The translations under genes and the position numbers were made by a program. The notes below the pieces were generated by a model. It had not been told where the DNA came from. It was given only the letters and a program-made list of their open reading frames with translations, and ran no database searches. This document shows, piece after piece, positions 54,335 to 63,833 of a stretch of 64,000 nt of DNA; positions within the stretch are counted from its first letter, which is position 1, and every line of letters begins with the position of its first letter. Source of the stretch: JAXMCK01 sp046349395 (GTDB taxonomy: Bacteria > Pseudomonadota > Alphaproteobacteria > Geminicoccales > Geminicoccaceae); NCBI GenBank assembly GCA_046349395.1, contig JAXMCK010000004.1:62001-126000 (forward strand). The letters are read 5' to 3'.

Positions 54335-55006
54335 ATGATGCCCGAGGTCATTTTCAACGGGTCGGACGGTCGCCTCGAAGGGCGTTATGTGCACGGCGAG
54401 GGCCCGACCCCTCCCTTGGCCGTCATCCTGCATCCGCATCCGCTGCACGGCGGCACGATGAACAACCGCATCGTGCACATGATGTTCCAGCTCTTCGCGC
54501 GGCGCGGCTTCTCCACCCTGCGCTTCAACTTCCGCGGCGTCGGCCGCTCGCAGCAGGTGTTCGACCACGGCCAGGGCGAGCTGCGCGATGCCGCCGCCGC
54601 GCTGGACTGGATGCAGCAGCACAACCCGAACTCGTCCGGCTGCTGGGTCGGCGGCTTCGGTTTCGGTGCCTGGATCGCCATGCAGGTGCTGATGCGCCGC
54701 CCGGAGATCCACGGCTTCATGTGCGCCGGCCTGCCGGCCAACATGTACGATTTCAGCTTCCTCGCCCCCTGCCCGACCTCGGGCCTCATCGTGCACGGTG
54801 AGCGCGACACGGTCACCCCGCCGGAAGCCGTCGTGAAGCTCGTCAACAAGCTTTCGCAGCAGCGCGGCATCACGATCGACTATCACTGCATCGAGCGGTC
54901 GGACCATTTCTTCACCGACTTCATGCCGGAGCTGGAAGAGCTCTGCGAATCCTACCTCAACAAGCGCCTGAAGCCCGCCGAGCGCCCGCTGGCGCTGGCC
55001 CGCTGA
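54335..55006 (+). CDS. Alpha/beta-hydrolase-fold protein (COG2945-like) lacking the nucleophile serine
   Basis: The 223-residue protein has the fold marks of small bacterial alpha/beta hydrolases (VILHPHPLHGGTMNNRIV, RFNFRGVGRS, GLIVHGERDTVTPP and a C-terminal SDHFFTDF with His). The elbow, normally G-x-S-x-G, reads GGFGFGAWIAMQ, so glycine replaces the catalytic serine. Asp (HGERD) and His are kept. It may be a non-catalytic binding protein or a mutated enzyme. The start could be ATG 54335 or 54338. It lies 22 bases upstream of tyrS. Confidence 0.78.
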   Translation: MMPEVIFNGSDGRLEGRYVHGEGPTPPLAVILHPHPLHGGTMNNRIVHMMFQLFARRGFSTLRFNFRGVGRSQQVFDHGQGELRDAAAALDWMQQHNPNSSGCWVGGFGFGAWIAMQVLMRRPEIHGFMCAGLPANMYDFSFLAPCPTSGLIVHGERDTVTPPEAVVKLVNKLSQQRGITIDYHCIERSDHFFTDFMPELEELCESYLNKRLKPAERPLALAR

Positions 55007-55028
55007 TCCGGATCGAAGCGACCCTTTC

Positions 55029-56273
55029 ATGACATCTTTCCGCTCGGACTTCCTGCGCGAGCTCGACGCGCGCGGGTTCATCCATCAATGCACCGACGCG
55101 GAAGCGTTGGACGAGGTGGCGGCCAGGGGCCAGCTCACCGCCTATGTCGGCTTCGACGCCACCGCAGACAGCCTCCATGTCGGCAATCTCGTCAGCATCA
55201 TGATGCTCCGCTGCCTGCAGCGCAGCGGCAACCGCGCCATCGCCCTCGTCGGTGGCGGTACCACCAAAGTCGGCGACCCCTCCTTCCGCGACGAGAGCCG
55301 CCCGCTGCTGACGAACGAGCTGATCGAGAACAACAAGAAGGGTATCCGCCGCTCGCTCGGCCGCTTCCTCGACTTCGAGGGCAAGGCCCTCCTGGTCGAC
55401 AATGCCGAGTGGCTCGACGAGCTGCGCTACATCCCGTTTCTGCGCGACTTCGGCACCCACTTCACCGTCAACCGCATGCTGAGCTTCGACTCGGTGCGGC
55501 TGCGGCTCGAACGCGAGCAGCCTTTGACGCTGCTCGAGTTCAACTACATGGTCATGCAGGCCTACGACTTTTTGGAGCTGTCGCGCAGGCTCGACTGCCG
55601 CCTGCAGATGGGCGGCTCCGACCAGTGGGGCAACATCGTCAATGGGGTCGAGCTCGGCCGCCGCATCGACGGCAAGCAGCTCTTCGGCCTCACGACACCG
55701 CTGCTCACCACCGCCTCCGGCCAGAAGATGGGCAAGACGGCCGCCGGTGCCGTCTGGCTGAACGACGACAAGCTCACGGCCTTCGACTACTGGCAGTACT
55801 GGCGCAACGTGGAAGACGGCGACGTCGGCCGCTTCCTCCGTCTCTTCACCGACCTGCCGCTGGACGAGATCGCTCGGCTGGAGGAGCTGCAGGGCTCCGA
55901 GATCAACGACGCCAAGAAGGTCCTGGCCTTCGAGGCGACGAAGCTCTGCCACGGCGTCGACGCCGCCGAGCGTGCGGTCGAGGCGGCACTGAGCCAATTC
56001 GAGGGCAAGGGCAGCTCGCTGGAGGGTCTGCCAGTCGTCGACTGCGACGCCACGCGTCTGGACGCCGGGATGCCGGTCGTCGAGCTCTTCTTCATCGCCG
56101 GCCTCGCGACCTCCAACGGCGAGGCGCGACGGCTGATCCGCGGCGGCGGTGCCCGGCTCAACGACGAGCGCATCGACGACGAGGCGCTGGTCGTCGCCCG
56201 CGGCGACCTCCGCGACGGCCACCTCAAGCTGTCCGCCGGCCGCAAGCGTCACGTCTTAGTGCGCCCGGCCTGA
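55029..56273 (+). CDS. tyrS: Tyrosyl-tRNA synthetase
   Basis: The 414-residue class I synthetase has AYVGFDATADSLHVGNLVSI with the HIGH-type motif HVGN, the tyrosine-binding segment NYMVMQAYDFLEL, LQMGGSDQWGNI and the KMSKS-type KMGKTAAGAV. A C-terminal S4 domain (SNGEARRLIRGGGARLND) is present. Length is normal for the bacterial TyrRS type. It follows the hydrolase gene by 22 bases. Confidence 0.95.
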   Translation: MTSFRSDFLRELDARGFIHQCTDAEALDEVAARGQLTAYVGFDATADSLHVGNLVSIMMLRCLQRSGNRAIALVGGGTTKVGDPSFRDESRPLLTNELIENNKKGIRRSLGRFLDFEGKALLVDNAEWLDELRYIPFLRDFGTHFTVNRMLSFDSVRLRLEREQPLTLLEFNYMVMQAYDFLELSRRLDCRLQMGGSDQWGNIVNGVELGRRIDGKQLFGLTTPLLTTASGQKMGKTAAGAVWLNDDKLTAFDYWQYWRNVEDGDVGRFLRLFTDLPLDEIARLEELQGSEINDAKKVLAFEATKLCHGVDAAERAVEAALSQFEGKGSSLEGLPVVDCDATRLDAGMPVVELFFIAGLATSNGEARRLIRGGGARLNDERIDDEALVVARGDLRDGHLKLSAGRKRHVLVRPA

Positions 56274-56279
56274 GGCCGA

Positions 56280-59200
56280 CTATCGCTCGTCGATCGGCCC
56301 CGTCTTCGGGGTTCCACTGTCGCTCAGCGCGTTGAACAGGTCGCGCACCATGCCCGGGACGAGGGCGGCCAGCGGGTTCACGAACACCTGCGGGCTGTCG
56401 AGGCTGCCGGTGATCGAGAAGGTGGCGGCCAGCGCCGCGTCCGCCTTGTCGCCGCGGAGGATGTTGCCGACGATCGGGATGCGGCCCAAGATCCGGTTGA
56501 TGGTGTAGGCCGGGGCCACCGTCCCGTCGATCTTCAGCGAGTTCTGGGCGAGGTTCACCGTCCCCTCCGCCCGCGCCCCGATCTGCGAGCCGACGAACCG
56601 CAGCTCTTCCAGCCGCAGCACGCTGTTCTCGTAAGCGAACGGCACGGTCAGCTTCTCGATCGGTATGCCTTGGCCCGAGAGCGCGTTGGTGAGCCCGGAG
56701 AACGACGCCAGGGTCAGGACGCGGGCCAGCAAGGGTGCGGCCGTGATCGTGAAGTCGCGTACCTTCAGCTCGCCGTCCGCACGAAAGCTGGGCGTCTGCC
56801 GGATCGTCGCCGTCGCCCGCACGCGCCCGCCCTGATACTGCGCCTGCCCGGAGGTCAGCGAGCGGGCGAGCCAGCCCGCATCCGATGCTTTGGCGTTCAG
56901 GGTGCCCGTCGCCTTGCCGCGGACGAGATCCACGCTGAGATCGTTGTTCGCCTCCATTTTCGCGGTGATGTTGACCGGCCCCCAGCCGCCAGGGTCGCGC
57001 ACGACCCGCGCGTCGACGGCCTTGAACGGCGCCTCGCCGACCCGCAGCTCCTTCGCCGTGAGGCGGATGTCCATGTTGGGCAGCGGATCGCTGCCCCCGC
57101 CGGCACCGCCCGCCGTGAGCTTGCCGACGACGGGCCGCAAATCGAGCCGGTCGATCGCGACGTTGCCGCGCAGACTGCCCTGTCGCCGCTCCAGATCCAC
57201 CGCCAGCGCGCCCAGCGGCATCTCCAGCCGGTCGACCTTCAGTTTGTCGAGCGAGGTCGGATCCAGCCCGACCCGCGCCGACCCCTTGCCGTTGAGGCCC
57301 GGCACCTGCAGCCAGATGGCGTCCAGGCTCACCGTCTTCGGATCGGGCTGCGTCGCCGTGACGGAGAGCTTGCCGGCCGTCCCCGTCATCTTCTCGAACA
57401 CCAGCTCCGGCGCCTGGATCCCCATCCGCTTCAGGTCGAGATTGAGATCGTAGCGCGGGCTGCCCTTCCCCTTCGGCAGCGTCACGTCGAGGTTCACCGC
57501 CGCCGTGCCCGTGGCTTGGCCGGGCCAGGGGATCTGCAGCGCCTTCGCCCCGCGGGCATCGAGGTCGGCCTTCACATTGGCCTTGCGGCTCAGGCCCTTC
57601 TTCGGGATCAGCTGCTCGTCATAGGTCACCGTCACCGGCACCTTGTTGACGCTGGCCTTGCCCTTGGCGTCGACGAGATTCGGCTTCGCCGTCAGCGTGA
57701 AGTCGCCGTCCGCCATCGAGTAACCGGGCCGAACGTCGGGCACGCCGGCCCCTTTCAGCGCCACCTCGGCCTTGTAGACGATCTCCGAGTCCAGGACCTT
57801 GTCCTTCAACGGCAGCTTCAGCGTCAGCTTCGTCGTCTGCGTGCCGCTGGCCTTGTCCCAGGGCAGGTCGGTGCCCTTGAGCAGTTCCAGCGGCGGCAGA
57901 TTGACGAGCTTCAATGCCGGCCCGACGGCCGAGCGCAGGTCGGCCTTGGCATCCAGGATGGTCGGCGTCGGCTTCGACATGGCGGAGAGAGTCACCTCCC
58001 CGTTCAGCACCTCGACGTCCCCGGTCTTCGCCGGGCCGACCGTGAAGCGCATCGTGTCGAGATCGAAGGTGGCGTTCCCGCTCAGGCCCTGCGCCGGCGG
58101 AAAGGTGTCGAGATAGCGTACCGAGACCCCGTTGAAGACGAAGGTCCCCGAAATGGCGGGCTTCACCTGCGGCGCGTCGACGGGCACGGTGAACTTGACG
58201 GTGCCGCCCGTGGCCGTGCCCGCGAGCACGTTCTCCTTCACCCATTTGCGGCCGTCGCCACCCGCGGTCACCGGCCACAGGCTCGGGATGTCGGTCGCCG
58301 ACAGGCCCTTCGGCGTCACCGTCAGGTCACCGCTCACCGAAGTCGACGTCATCGTCGCCGTGCCCTGGGCGGCGATGCTGAACCGGTCGGTCACCGCCTC
58401 GACCTTGTCGAGCTTCACCGTCTGCATTCCGGCCGAGATCGAGCCCTCGAACGTCGCCGACTTGAGCGCAATCGGCTTTTCCAGGACGTTCGGCAGGTCG
58501 AGCGTGGTCGGATCGACGTCGAAGTCGAAGGTGCCGGGCCCGAGACTGGCGTCGGCAGCGACGTCGACGCTGAGGCCGCCCGACACGGGCAACTGCAGCC
58601 CTTCGAAAGGCACCGTCGGCACCACCGCGTGCACTACCTCGAGCGGTGCCCGGAACAGGTCGACGCTCAGATGCTGGGGTGCGGAGCCGGCGCCGCGGCT
58701 GGGGACGAGGCGCACCGCCACACGGCCCTTGTCGATTGCCGCCGCCAGCCCCACCGACCACGCCTCGCCTTCGCGGCGCAGCTCGAATACCGGGTCGTCG
58801 GCATCCGCCAGCTCCCCGCTCTCCTCGTTGTAGACCTGGAGCAGCGGCGCATTCACCCGCACCAGCTGCAGCGAGGCGAGCCGCGGATCCTGGGCCGCCG
58901 CCTGGTCGCCAAGAAACGCCGCGAGACCGCCCGGCCCAGCCGCCTGCGTCGCCGGCAGGGTCGCCGCCTGCCCGGCGAAGGACAGCGTCGGCGGTGCATC
59001 CTTGTGCAGGTTCAGCTCGATCTCGGGCAGCTGCAGCTCGACCGTGACCAACTGCACGTCGCGATCGAACAGCAGTGGCCGCAGGGCCAGCGTCGCCGAG
59101 GCACGCGGCGCGCTGGCGACGAAATCGCCGGCATGGGTGCGCACTTCGATATTGTCGACCTGGACGCCGAGATTGCCCTCGCTGCGCAGCCAGGTCAGCT

Positions 59201-59375
59201 CGGGATTGCTGAAGCTGATGGCGTAGGGGCTACTGGCGGCGACGACCCGGTCGATGACGGGTGTGAAGGCGGCCAGAGACACCGGCCCCCGTTGCAGCCG
59301 CCAGACCAGAAGGCCTCCGCCGGCGACGAGCAGCAACACGAGAACCAGCAGCACCAGCAGCAGACGCCGCACCAT
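56280..59375 (-). CDS. Large AsmA-like/YhdP-type envelope protein
   Basis: The 1031-residue protein has an N-terminal membrane anchor (VRRLLLVLLVLVLLLVAGGG, residues 2-21) and a very long beta-repeat periplasmic part. A C-terminal AsmA-like domain (about 900-1020) follows, with LPIEKLTVPF-like and ILGRIPIVGNILRGDKADA segments, the latter typical of AsmA-like C-terminal/DUF3971 proteins. These form bridges for phospholipid transport between membranes. Start ATG 59375 with GAGGGTG; an upstream extension to 59471 would reach into the glnE promoter. Its tail lies six bases from the tyrS stop. Confidence 0.82.
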   Translation of the reverse strand: MVRRLLLVLLVLVLLLVAGGGLLVWRLQRGPVSLAAFTPVIDRVVAASSPYAISFSNPELTWLRSEGNLGVQVDNIEVRTHAGDFVASAPRASATLALRPLLFDRDVQLVTVELQLPEIELNLHKDAPPTLSFAGQAATLPATQAAGPGGLAAFLGDQAAAQDPRLASLQLVRVNAPLLQVYNEESGELADADDPVFELRREGEAWSVGLAAAIDKGRVAVRLVPSRGAGSAPQHLSVDLFRAPLEVVHAVVPTVPFEGLQLPVSGGLSVDVAADASLGPGTFDFDVDPTTLDLPNVLEKPIALKSATFEGSISAGMQTVKLDKVEAVTDRFSIAAQGTATMTSTSVSGDLTVTPKGLSATDIPSLWPVTAGGDGRKWVKENVLAGTATGGTVKFTVPVDAPQVKPAISGTFVFNGVSVRYLDTFPPAQGLSGNATFDLDTMRFTVGPAKTGDVEVLNGEVTLSAMSKPTPTILDAKADLRSAVGPALKLVNLPPLELLKGTDLPWDKASGTQTTKLTLKLPLKDKVLDSEIVYKAEVALKGAGVPDVRPGYSMADGDFTLTAKPNLVDAKGKASVNKVPVTVTYDEQLIPKKGLSRKANVKADLDARGAKALQIPWPGQATGTAAVNLDVTLPKGKGSPRYDLNLDLKRMGIQAPELVFEKMTGTAGKLSVTATQPDPKTVSLDAIWLQVPGLNGKGSARVGLDPTSLDKLKVDRLEMPLGALAVDLERRQGSLRGNVAIDRLDLRPVVGKLTAGGAGGGSDPLPNMDIRLTAKELRVGEAPFKAVDARVVRDPGGWGPVNITAKMEANNDLSVDLVRGKATGTLNAKASDAGWLARSLTSGQAQYQGGRVRATATIRQTPSFRADGELKVRDFTITAAPLLARVLTLASFSGLTNALSGQGIPIEKLTVPFAYENSVLRLEELRFVGSQIGARAEGTVNLAQNSLKIDGTVAPAYTINRILGRIPIVGNILRGDKADAALAATFSITGSLDSPQVFVNPLAALVPGMVRDLFNALSDSGTPKTGPIDER

Positions 59376-59460
59376 CCAGCACCCTCCCCCGTGGTGCTGG
59401 CGCCTTGACCACCAGCTCTCGGGCTGCAATGTGACCGTCCCCAAATAGAACAGAAGGCGC

Positions 59461-62424
59461 ATGTCGACCATGACGCCGCGGCTCCTCTCCGCACCCCTCG
59501 CGAACGATGCCGAGGCCGCCGAGGCGGGCTGGCGACGCTGGCGTCATCTGGCCGCCCTGAGCCCCGACCCGGCGCTGAAGGAGCTGGTCGAGTCGACCCA
59601 CGCCGAGCCCGTCACCCGCGAGCGCCTGGACGGCCTCTTCGCCGGCAGCCCCTTTCTCACCGACTGCCTCGTCGCCGAGCCGCAGCTGCTGGCCGCCCTG
59701 CGCCAGGAGGGCTCCGATGCGGTCTGGTCCCGCCTCCGTGCGGAGAGCACGGCCCTCGACCTGCACGACCGCACCCGCCTCATGGCCTCGCTGCGTCGCC
59801 AGCGCCGGCGCGTCGCCCTGCTCGTGGGTCTGGCCGACCTCTGGGGCCTGTGGCCGCTGGAGCGCGTCACCGAGGCGCTGACGAGCTTCGCCGATGCCGC
59901 CGTCCGGGCCGTCGTCGACCATCTCCTGATCGAGGGCGGCAAGCGCGGCGAGCTGGCCCTGGCCGACCCCGAGCGCCCCTCGGACGGCAGCGGCCTCGTC
60001 ATCCTCGCCATGGGCAAGCACGGTGCCCGCGAGCTGAACTACTCCAGCGACATCGACCTCATCGTCCTCTTCGACGAGGAGCGCGTTCCCTATCGCGGCG
60101 GCGAGGCGCCGATGGCCTTCGCCGTCCGCCTCGCCCGCTCCCTCGTCTACATCCTGGAGACCAGGACCAAGGACGGCTACGTCTTCCGCACCGACCTCCG
60201 CCTGCGCCCGCACCTCCCCGGCCACCCGCTGGCGCTGTCGACCGAGGTCGCCGAGCTCTACTACGAGCGCCACGGCCAGAACTGGGAGCGTGCTGCCCTC
60301 ATCAAGGCCCGCCCCGTCGCCGGCGACATGGAAGCCGGCCAGTATTTCATGCGCCTCGTCGCGCCTTTCGTCTGGCGCCGCTCGCTCGACTACGCCGCCA
60401 TCCGCGACATCCACTCCATCAAGCGGCAGATCAACGCCTATCGCGGCTACGGCACGATCAAGGTCGCCGGCCACGACCTGAAGGTCGGCCGCGGCGGCAT
60501 CCGCGAGATCGAGTTCTTCGCCCAGACCCAGCAGCTCATCCTGGGCGGCCGGGCGCCCGAGCTACGCCTGCCCGGCACCTGCGAGGCGCTGACGGCACTC
60601 GCATCCGGCCGCTGGATCGACTCGCAGACCTCCACGGACCTGATCGGCGCCTATCGCCTGCTCCGCTCGCTGGAGCACCGCCTGCAGATGGTGGCCGACC
60701 GCCAGACCCAGGCTTTGCCCGAGCGCGAGAGCGAGCTGGAGCGTTTCGCTGCCTTCGCAGGCTTCCCCGATGTCGCCGCCCTGGAGAGCGCCACCGAAGC
60801 GACGCTTCTCACCGTCGAGCGCCACTACGCCGCCTTGTTCGAGAAGGAGCCCGACCTCGGCGCCGGAGGCAGCCTCGTCTTTACCGGCACGGCCGATGAC
60901 CCCGCCACCATCGCCAACCTGACCTCGATGGGCTTCAAGGACGCCCCGCACGTCTCGTCCCGCCTGCGCAGCTGGCACCACGGCCACATCCGCGCTACCC
61001 GCAGCACCCGTGCGCGCGAGCTTCTGACCGAGCTGACCCCCGCCATCTTCGAGGCCCTGCGCCAGCAGGGCGAGTGCGACACCGTCTTCAAGCTGTTCGA
61101 CGAGTTCGTCTCGAGCCTCCCGGCCGGCGTCCAGCTCTTCTCCCTGCTCCGCGCCAACCCGCGCCTTCTCACTCTTATCGCCGACCTCATGGGCACGGCG
61201 CCGCGCCTCGCCCGCCACCTCTCCTCCCATGTCGACCTGTTCGACGCGATGCTGGGCCCCGACTTCTTCGAGCGCCTGCCCTCCGCCACGGCTCTGGCCG
61301 CCGAGTTCGAGCGCCGCCTCGTCGATGCCCGCGACGTCCAGGACGTGCTCGACCTCTGCCGCCGCTGGGCCCACGGCCGCCAGTTCCAGGCGGGCCTCCA
61401 GGTGCTCCTAGGCCTCGCCCCCGCCCGCCACGCCGCAGAGACGCTGACCGCCATCGCCGAGGTCGCCCTGCAGCACCTGCTGCGCACCGCCACCGATTGG
61501 CTCGTCGCCCAGCACGGCGCCGTCCCCGGCGGTGCTTTCGCCGTCATCGGCCTCGGCAAGCTCGGCTCCCGCGAGCTGACGACCGGCTCCGACCTCGACC
61601 TCGTCTTCGTCTACGACGCCGCCGACGAGGCAAGTTCAAAGGGCAAGAAGCCCCTGGCCGTACCCGCCTGGTACGCCCGCCTCGGCCAGCGCCTCGTCAG
61701 TGCCGTCGCCGCCAAGACTTCGGCCGGCACGCTCTACGAGATCGACATGCGCCTGCGTCCCTCGGGCAATGTCGGCCCCGTCGCCACCTCGCTCGGCAAC
61801 TTCCGCGCCTACAACGCCGCTACCGCCCAGACCTGGGAGCAGCAGGCCCTGACCCGCGCCCGTGCCGTCGCCGGCGACCCGGATCTGTGCCGCACCGTCG
61901 ACGATGCGATCTGGGAAAGCGTTGCCCGCCCGCGCGACCTCGCGACGCTCGCCCAGGACGTCCGCGCCATGCGCGAGCGCATCTTCCGCGAGCGCGGCAG
62001 CGAGGATCCCTGGCTCCTGAAGCACGCCCGCGGCGGCATCGTGGAGCTGGAGTTCGCCGCCCAGTACCTGAAGCTCGCCTACGCCCACGAACTGCCCGCA
62101 CTGCGGACGACCGAGATCCCCGAGATCGTCCAGGTCTGCGGCGATGCGGGCCTGATCGACCCCGATGCCGCCGAGGCGCTCAGTCGGGCGCATGCCCTCT
62201 ACCAGGCGCTCCAGGCCGTCTGCCGCCTGTCGCTGAGCGAGCGCTTCGACCCCAGGACGGCCCCGCTCCGCCTCCTCGAAGCCCTCGTCCGAGCCGCCGG
62301 CCTGGCACTAGAAGGCGAGCGCCCGCCCGCCGATTTCGCCGACCTGCAGCGCCAGCTGGTTGAAAGCCAGACCGCCGTGCGCCAGATCTTCGCCAGCTTG
62401 TGCCCGCCTGGGGCTACGGCCTGA
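59461..62424 (+). CDS. glnE: Bifunctional glutamine-synthetase adenylyltransferase/adenylyl-removing enzyme
   Basis: The 987-residue protein has two nucleotidyltransferase domains. The first (about 150-330) has LNYSSDIDLIVLFDEERVPY and the second (about 690-850) has LTTGSDLDLVFVYDAADE. Each is followed by a GlnD PII-uridylyltransferase-like helical domain, and RTKDGYVFRTDLRLRPHLPG and IDMRLRPSGNVGPV are conserved blocks. It adds or removes AMP on glutamine synthetase under PII control. Length is normal. The 85-base gap to the divergent AsmA-like gene holds both promoters. Confidence 0.95.
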   Translation: MSTMTPRLLSAPLANDAEAAEAGWRRWRHLAALSPDPALKELVESTHAEPVTRERLDGLFAGSPFLTDCLVAEPQLLAALRQEGSDAVWSRLRAESTALDLHDRTRLMASLRRQRRRVALLVGLADLWGLWPLERVTEALTSFADAAVRAVVDHLLIEGGKRGELALADPERPSDGSGLVILAMGKHGARELNYSSDIDLIVLFDEERVPYRGGEAPMAFAVRLARSLVYILETRTKDGYVFRTDLRLRPHLPGHPLALSTEVAELYYERHGQNWERAALIKARPVAGDMEAGQYFMRLVAPFVWRRSLDYAAIRDIHSIKRQINAYRGYGTIKVAGHDLKVGRGGIREIEFFAQTQQLILGGRAPELRLPGTCEALTALASGRWIDSQTSTDLIGAYRLLRSLEHRLQMVADRQTQALPERESELERFAAFAGFPDVAALESATEATLLTVERHYAALFEKEPDLGAGGSLVFTGTADDPATIANLTSMGFKDAPHVSSRLRSWHHGHIRATRSTRARELLTELTPAIFEALRQQGECDTVFKLFDEFVSSLPAGVQLFSLLRANPRLLTLIADLMGTAPRLARHLSSHVDLFDAMLGPDFFERLPSATALAAEFERRLVDARDVQDVLDLCRRWAHGRQFQAGLQVLLGLAPARHAAETLTAIAEVALQHLLRTATDWLVAQHGAVPGGAFAVIGLGKLGSRELTTGSDLDLVFVYDAADEASSKGKKPLAVPAWYARLGQRLVSAVAAKTSAGTLYEIDMRLRPSGNVGPVATSLGNFRAYNAATAQTWEQQALTRARAVAGDPDLCRTVDDAIWESVARPRDLATLAQDVRAMRERIFRERGSEDPWLLKHARGGIVELEFAAQYLKLAYAHELPALRTTEIPEIVQVCGDAGLIDPDAAEALSRAHALYQALQAVCRLSLSERFDPRTAPLRLLEALVRAAGLALEGERPPADFADLQRQLVESQTAVRQIFASLCPPGATA

Positions 62425-62443
62425 CACATCGAGGGGATGGAAC

Positions 62444-62908
62444 ATGTTGAAAGAAGGTGATCCCGCACCGGCGTTCGATTTGCCGGCCGACGGCGGCGGC
62501 CATGTGAGCTCCAAGTCCTTGGCCGGCAAGCCCTACGTCATCTACTTCTACCCCAAGGACGATACACCGGGCTGCACCAAGCAGGCGATCGGCTTCTCCT
62601 GCATCTACGACCAGTTCAAGGCCGCCGGTGTGGAGCTGATCGGCGTCTCCAAGGACAGCGTCACCAGCCACGAGAAGTTCAGGAAGAAGCACGAGCTGAC
62701 CTTCCCCCTCGCAGCCGACGAGGAAGGCAAGACGGTGGAAGCCTTCGGCTCCTGGGTCGAGAAGTCGATGTACGGCAAGAAGTACATGGGCATCGACCGC
62801 TCGACCTTCCTCGTCGGCAAGGACGGAAAGATCCTCAAGGCCTGGCGTGGCGTGAAGGTCCCGGGCCACGTCGAGGAGGTCCTGGAGGCTGCCAAGGCGG
62901 CGGCATAA
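62444..62908 (+). CDS. bcp: Bacterioferritin-comigratory-type peroxiredoxin
   Basis: The 154-residue thiol peroxidase has the peroxidatic cysteine in YFYPKDDTPGCTKQAIGF (Cys44) and the conserved Arg region YMGIDRSTFLVGKDGKIL. The resolving cysteine normally five residues later is Ile49; another cysteine lies at 53, so it may be a 1-Cys form or use a shifted partner. Start ATG 62444, 19 bases after glnE, so the two may be co-transcribed. Confidence 0.9.
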   Translation: MLKEGDPAPAFDLPADGGGHVSSKSLAGKPYVIYFYPKDDTPGCTKQAIGFSCIYDQFKAAGVELIGVSKDSVTSHEKFRKKHELTFPLAADEEGKTVEAFGSWVEKSMYGKKYMGIDRSTFLVGKDGKILKAWRGVKVPGHVEEVLEAAKAAA

Positions 62909-63057
62909 GCCGAAGCCGCATCTGTTCGGGCAGGGCACGACGGTCGCGTGATCGTGGCCCTTCCGATGCCTTGTGCCCCGGTGCGACCCTGTCCATGAGA
63001 CCACGCGGCCGGGTGCACATGGTTCCGCTGCGCGCGTCGTGGGCGGCTCCTCGTGGA

Positions 63058-63093
63058 GAGAGCGGCGGCCTTCACGTGTCGCCGCTCTCGATT
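63058..63093 (+). terminator. Intrinsic terminator downstream of bcp
   Basis: A perfect 10-bp stem GAGAGCGGCG (63058-63067 with 63080-63089) with a 12-base loop is followed by GATTTT. It lies 150 bases after the bcp stop. A second, imperfect hairpin lies at 62933-62960. The stretch 62909-63057 holds no gene. Confidence 0.65.
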
Positions 63094-63428
63094 TTGGTGT
63101 TCAAGCTACCGTCGAGGTTCATCTCCGGCGCAGGACTCGGGACGGCGTTGCTGAGGATTGCGTCGACGCATCCCGCCGGGCTTGTCGAGACCGACGAACT
63201 CGCTTGTCTGCACGAACCTGCCCGGTAGGTCGCCTCGGCGTTGCCGGCACTCGGAGCGGTATAGGAGAAGGTGCGCAGGTCGAGCGGCCGCGACCCGACG
63301 CCGAAACCGAAACCGAAGCACTCGCGGTCGGCGCCGACGGCGCAGGGGGTCTGCGTGCGGATCTGGGCGGCCGGTGGCGCGGGACGCGGGGCAAGCGTGA
63401 ACAGGACGGCGAGCGCAAAGCGCGGTCG
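63072..63428 (-). pseudogene. Possible decayed small secreted-protein gene
   Basis: On the minus strand an open frame reads a hydrophobic signal-like segment (RFALAVLFTLAPRPAPPAAQ) followed by CAVGADRECFGFGFGVGSRP and ends at 63072. It has the look of a small secreted protein. There is no ATG, GTG or TTG upstream of the signal-like part, and the second half has no clear pattern. A lost start or a frameshift is likely. The call is weak; the frame could be accidental in this high-GC region. Confidence 0.28.
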
Positions 63429-63566
63429 GCAGCTCGTTGGAGCAGCAGGCGACCCTGAAGTGTACCCCCGTGAGCCAGGGTCGGCGGCGCCGCCTAGCCT
63501 ACCCGGCGCTCGTGTCCATCGGCGTTCAGGCCATCATCGCGCGGCAGGCCGCCCAGGAGCGTCGCT

Positions 63567-63833
63567 CTAGGCGAGCGCCGCTTCGGCCAGGAGGGGCCGC
63601 CCTCCATTCTCCATGACCGCGACCGGCGTGTCGAACAGGTCGCGCAGCGCGCGCACGGGAGGGGCATTCCCGTCCTGCCTGAGGAAAGCGTCGACCTCGA
63701 AGATCGCGATGTGGCCGCCGGCACGCTCGCTCTCGATGTGGACCACGCGGTACGCCTCCTGGTCGGGCCAGGGGACCAGCAGCCACCGGTCGCCATCGGG
63801 ATTCCGGTGCAACATGATGCTGAGGACGCCCAT
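63567..63833 (-). CDS. Small hypothetical protein, 88 residues
   Basis: The frame starts at ATG 63833 after GGGGGATCGAGAGCG and an AT-rich stretch suited to a promoter. The protein has alternating strands (RWLLVPWPDQEAYRVVHIES, then AIFEVDAFLRQDG) and an Ala-rich C-terminus. No family is recognised. Gene-like composition and the AT-rich upstream region support it. Confidence 0.5.
   Translation of the reverse strand: MGVLSIMLHRNPDGDRWLLVPWPDQEAYRVVHIESERAGGHIAIFEVDAFLRQDGNAPPVRALRDLFDTPVAVMENGGRPLLAEAALA

Noticed and set aside
56670..59408. Very long open frame (912 codons) antisense to the AsmA-like gene
   Set aside because: The minus-strand gene has a membrane anchor and a recognisable family; the antisense frame is Arg/His-rich with no motif, a usual high-GC shadow.
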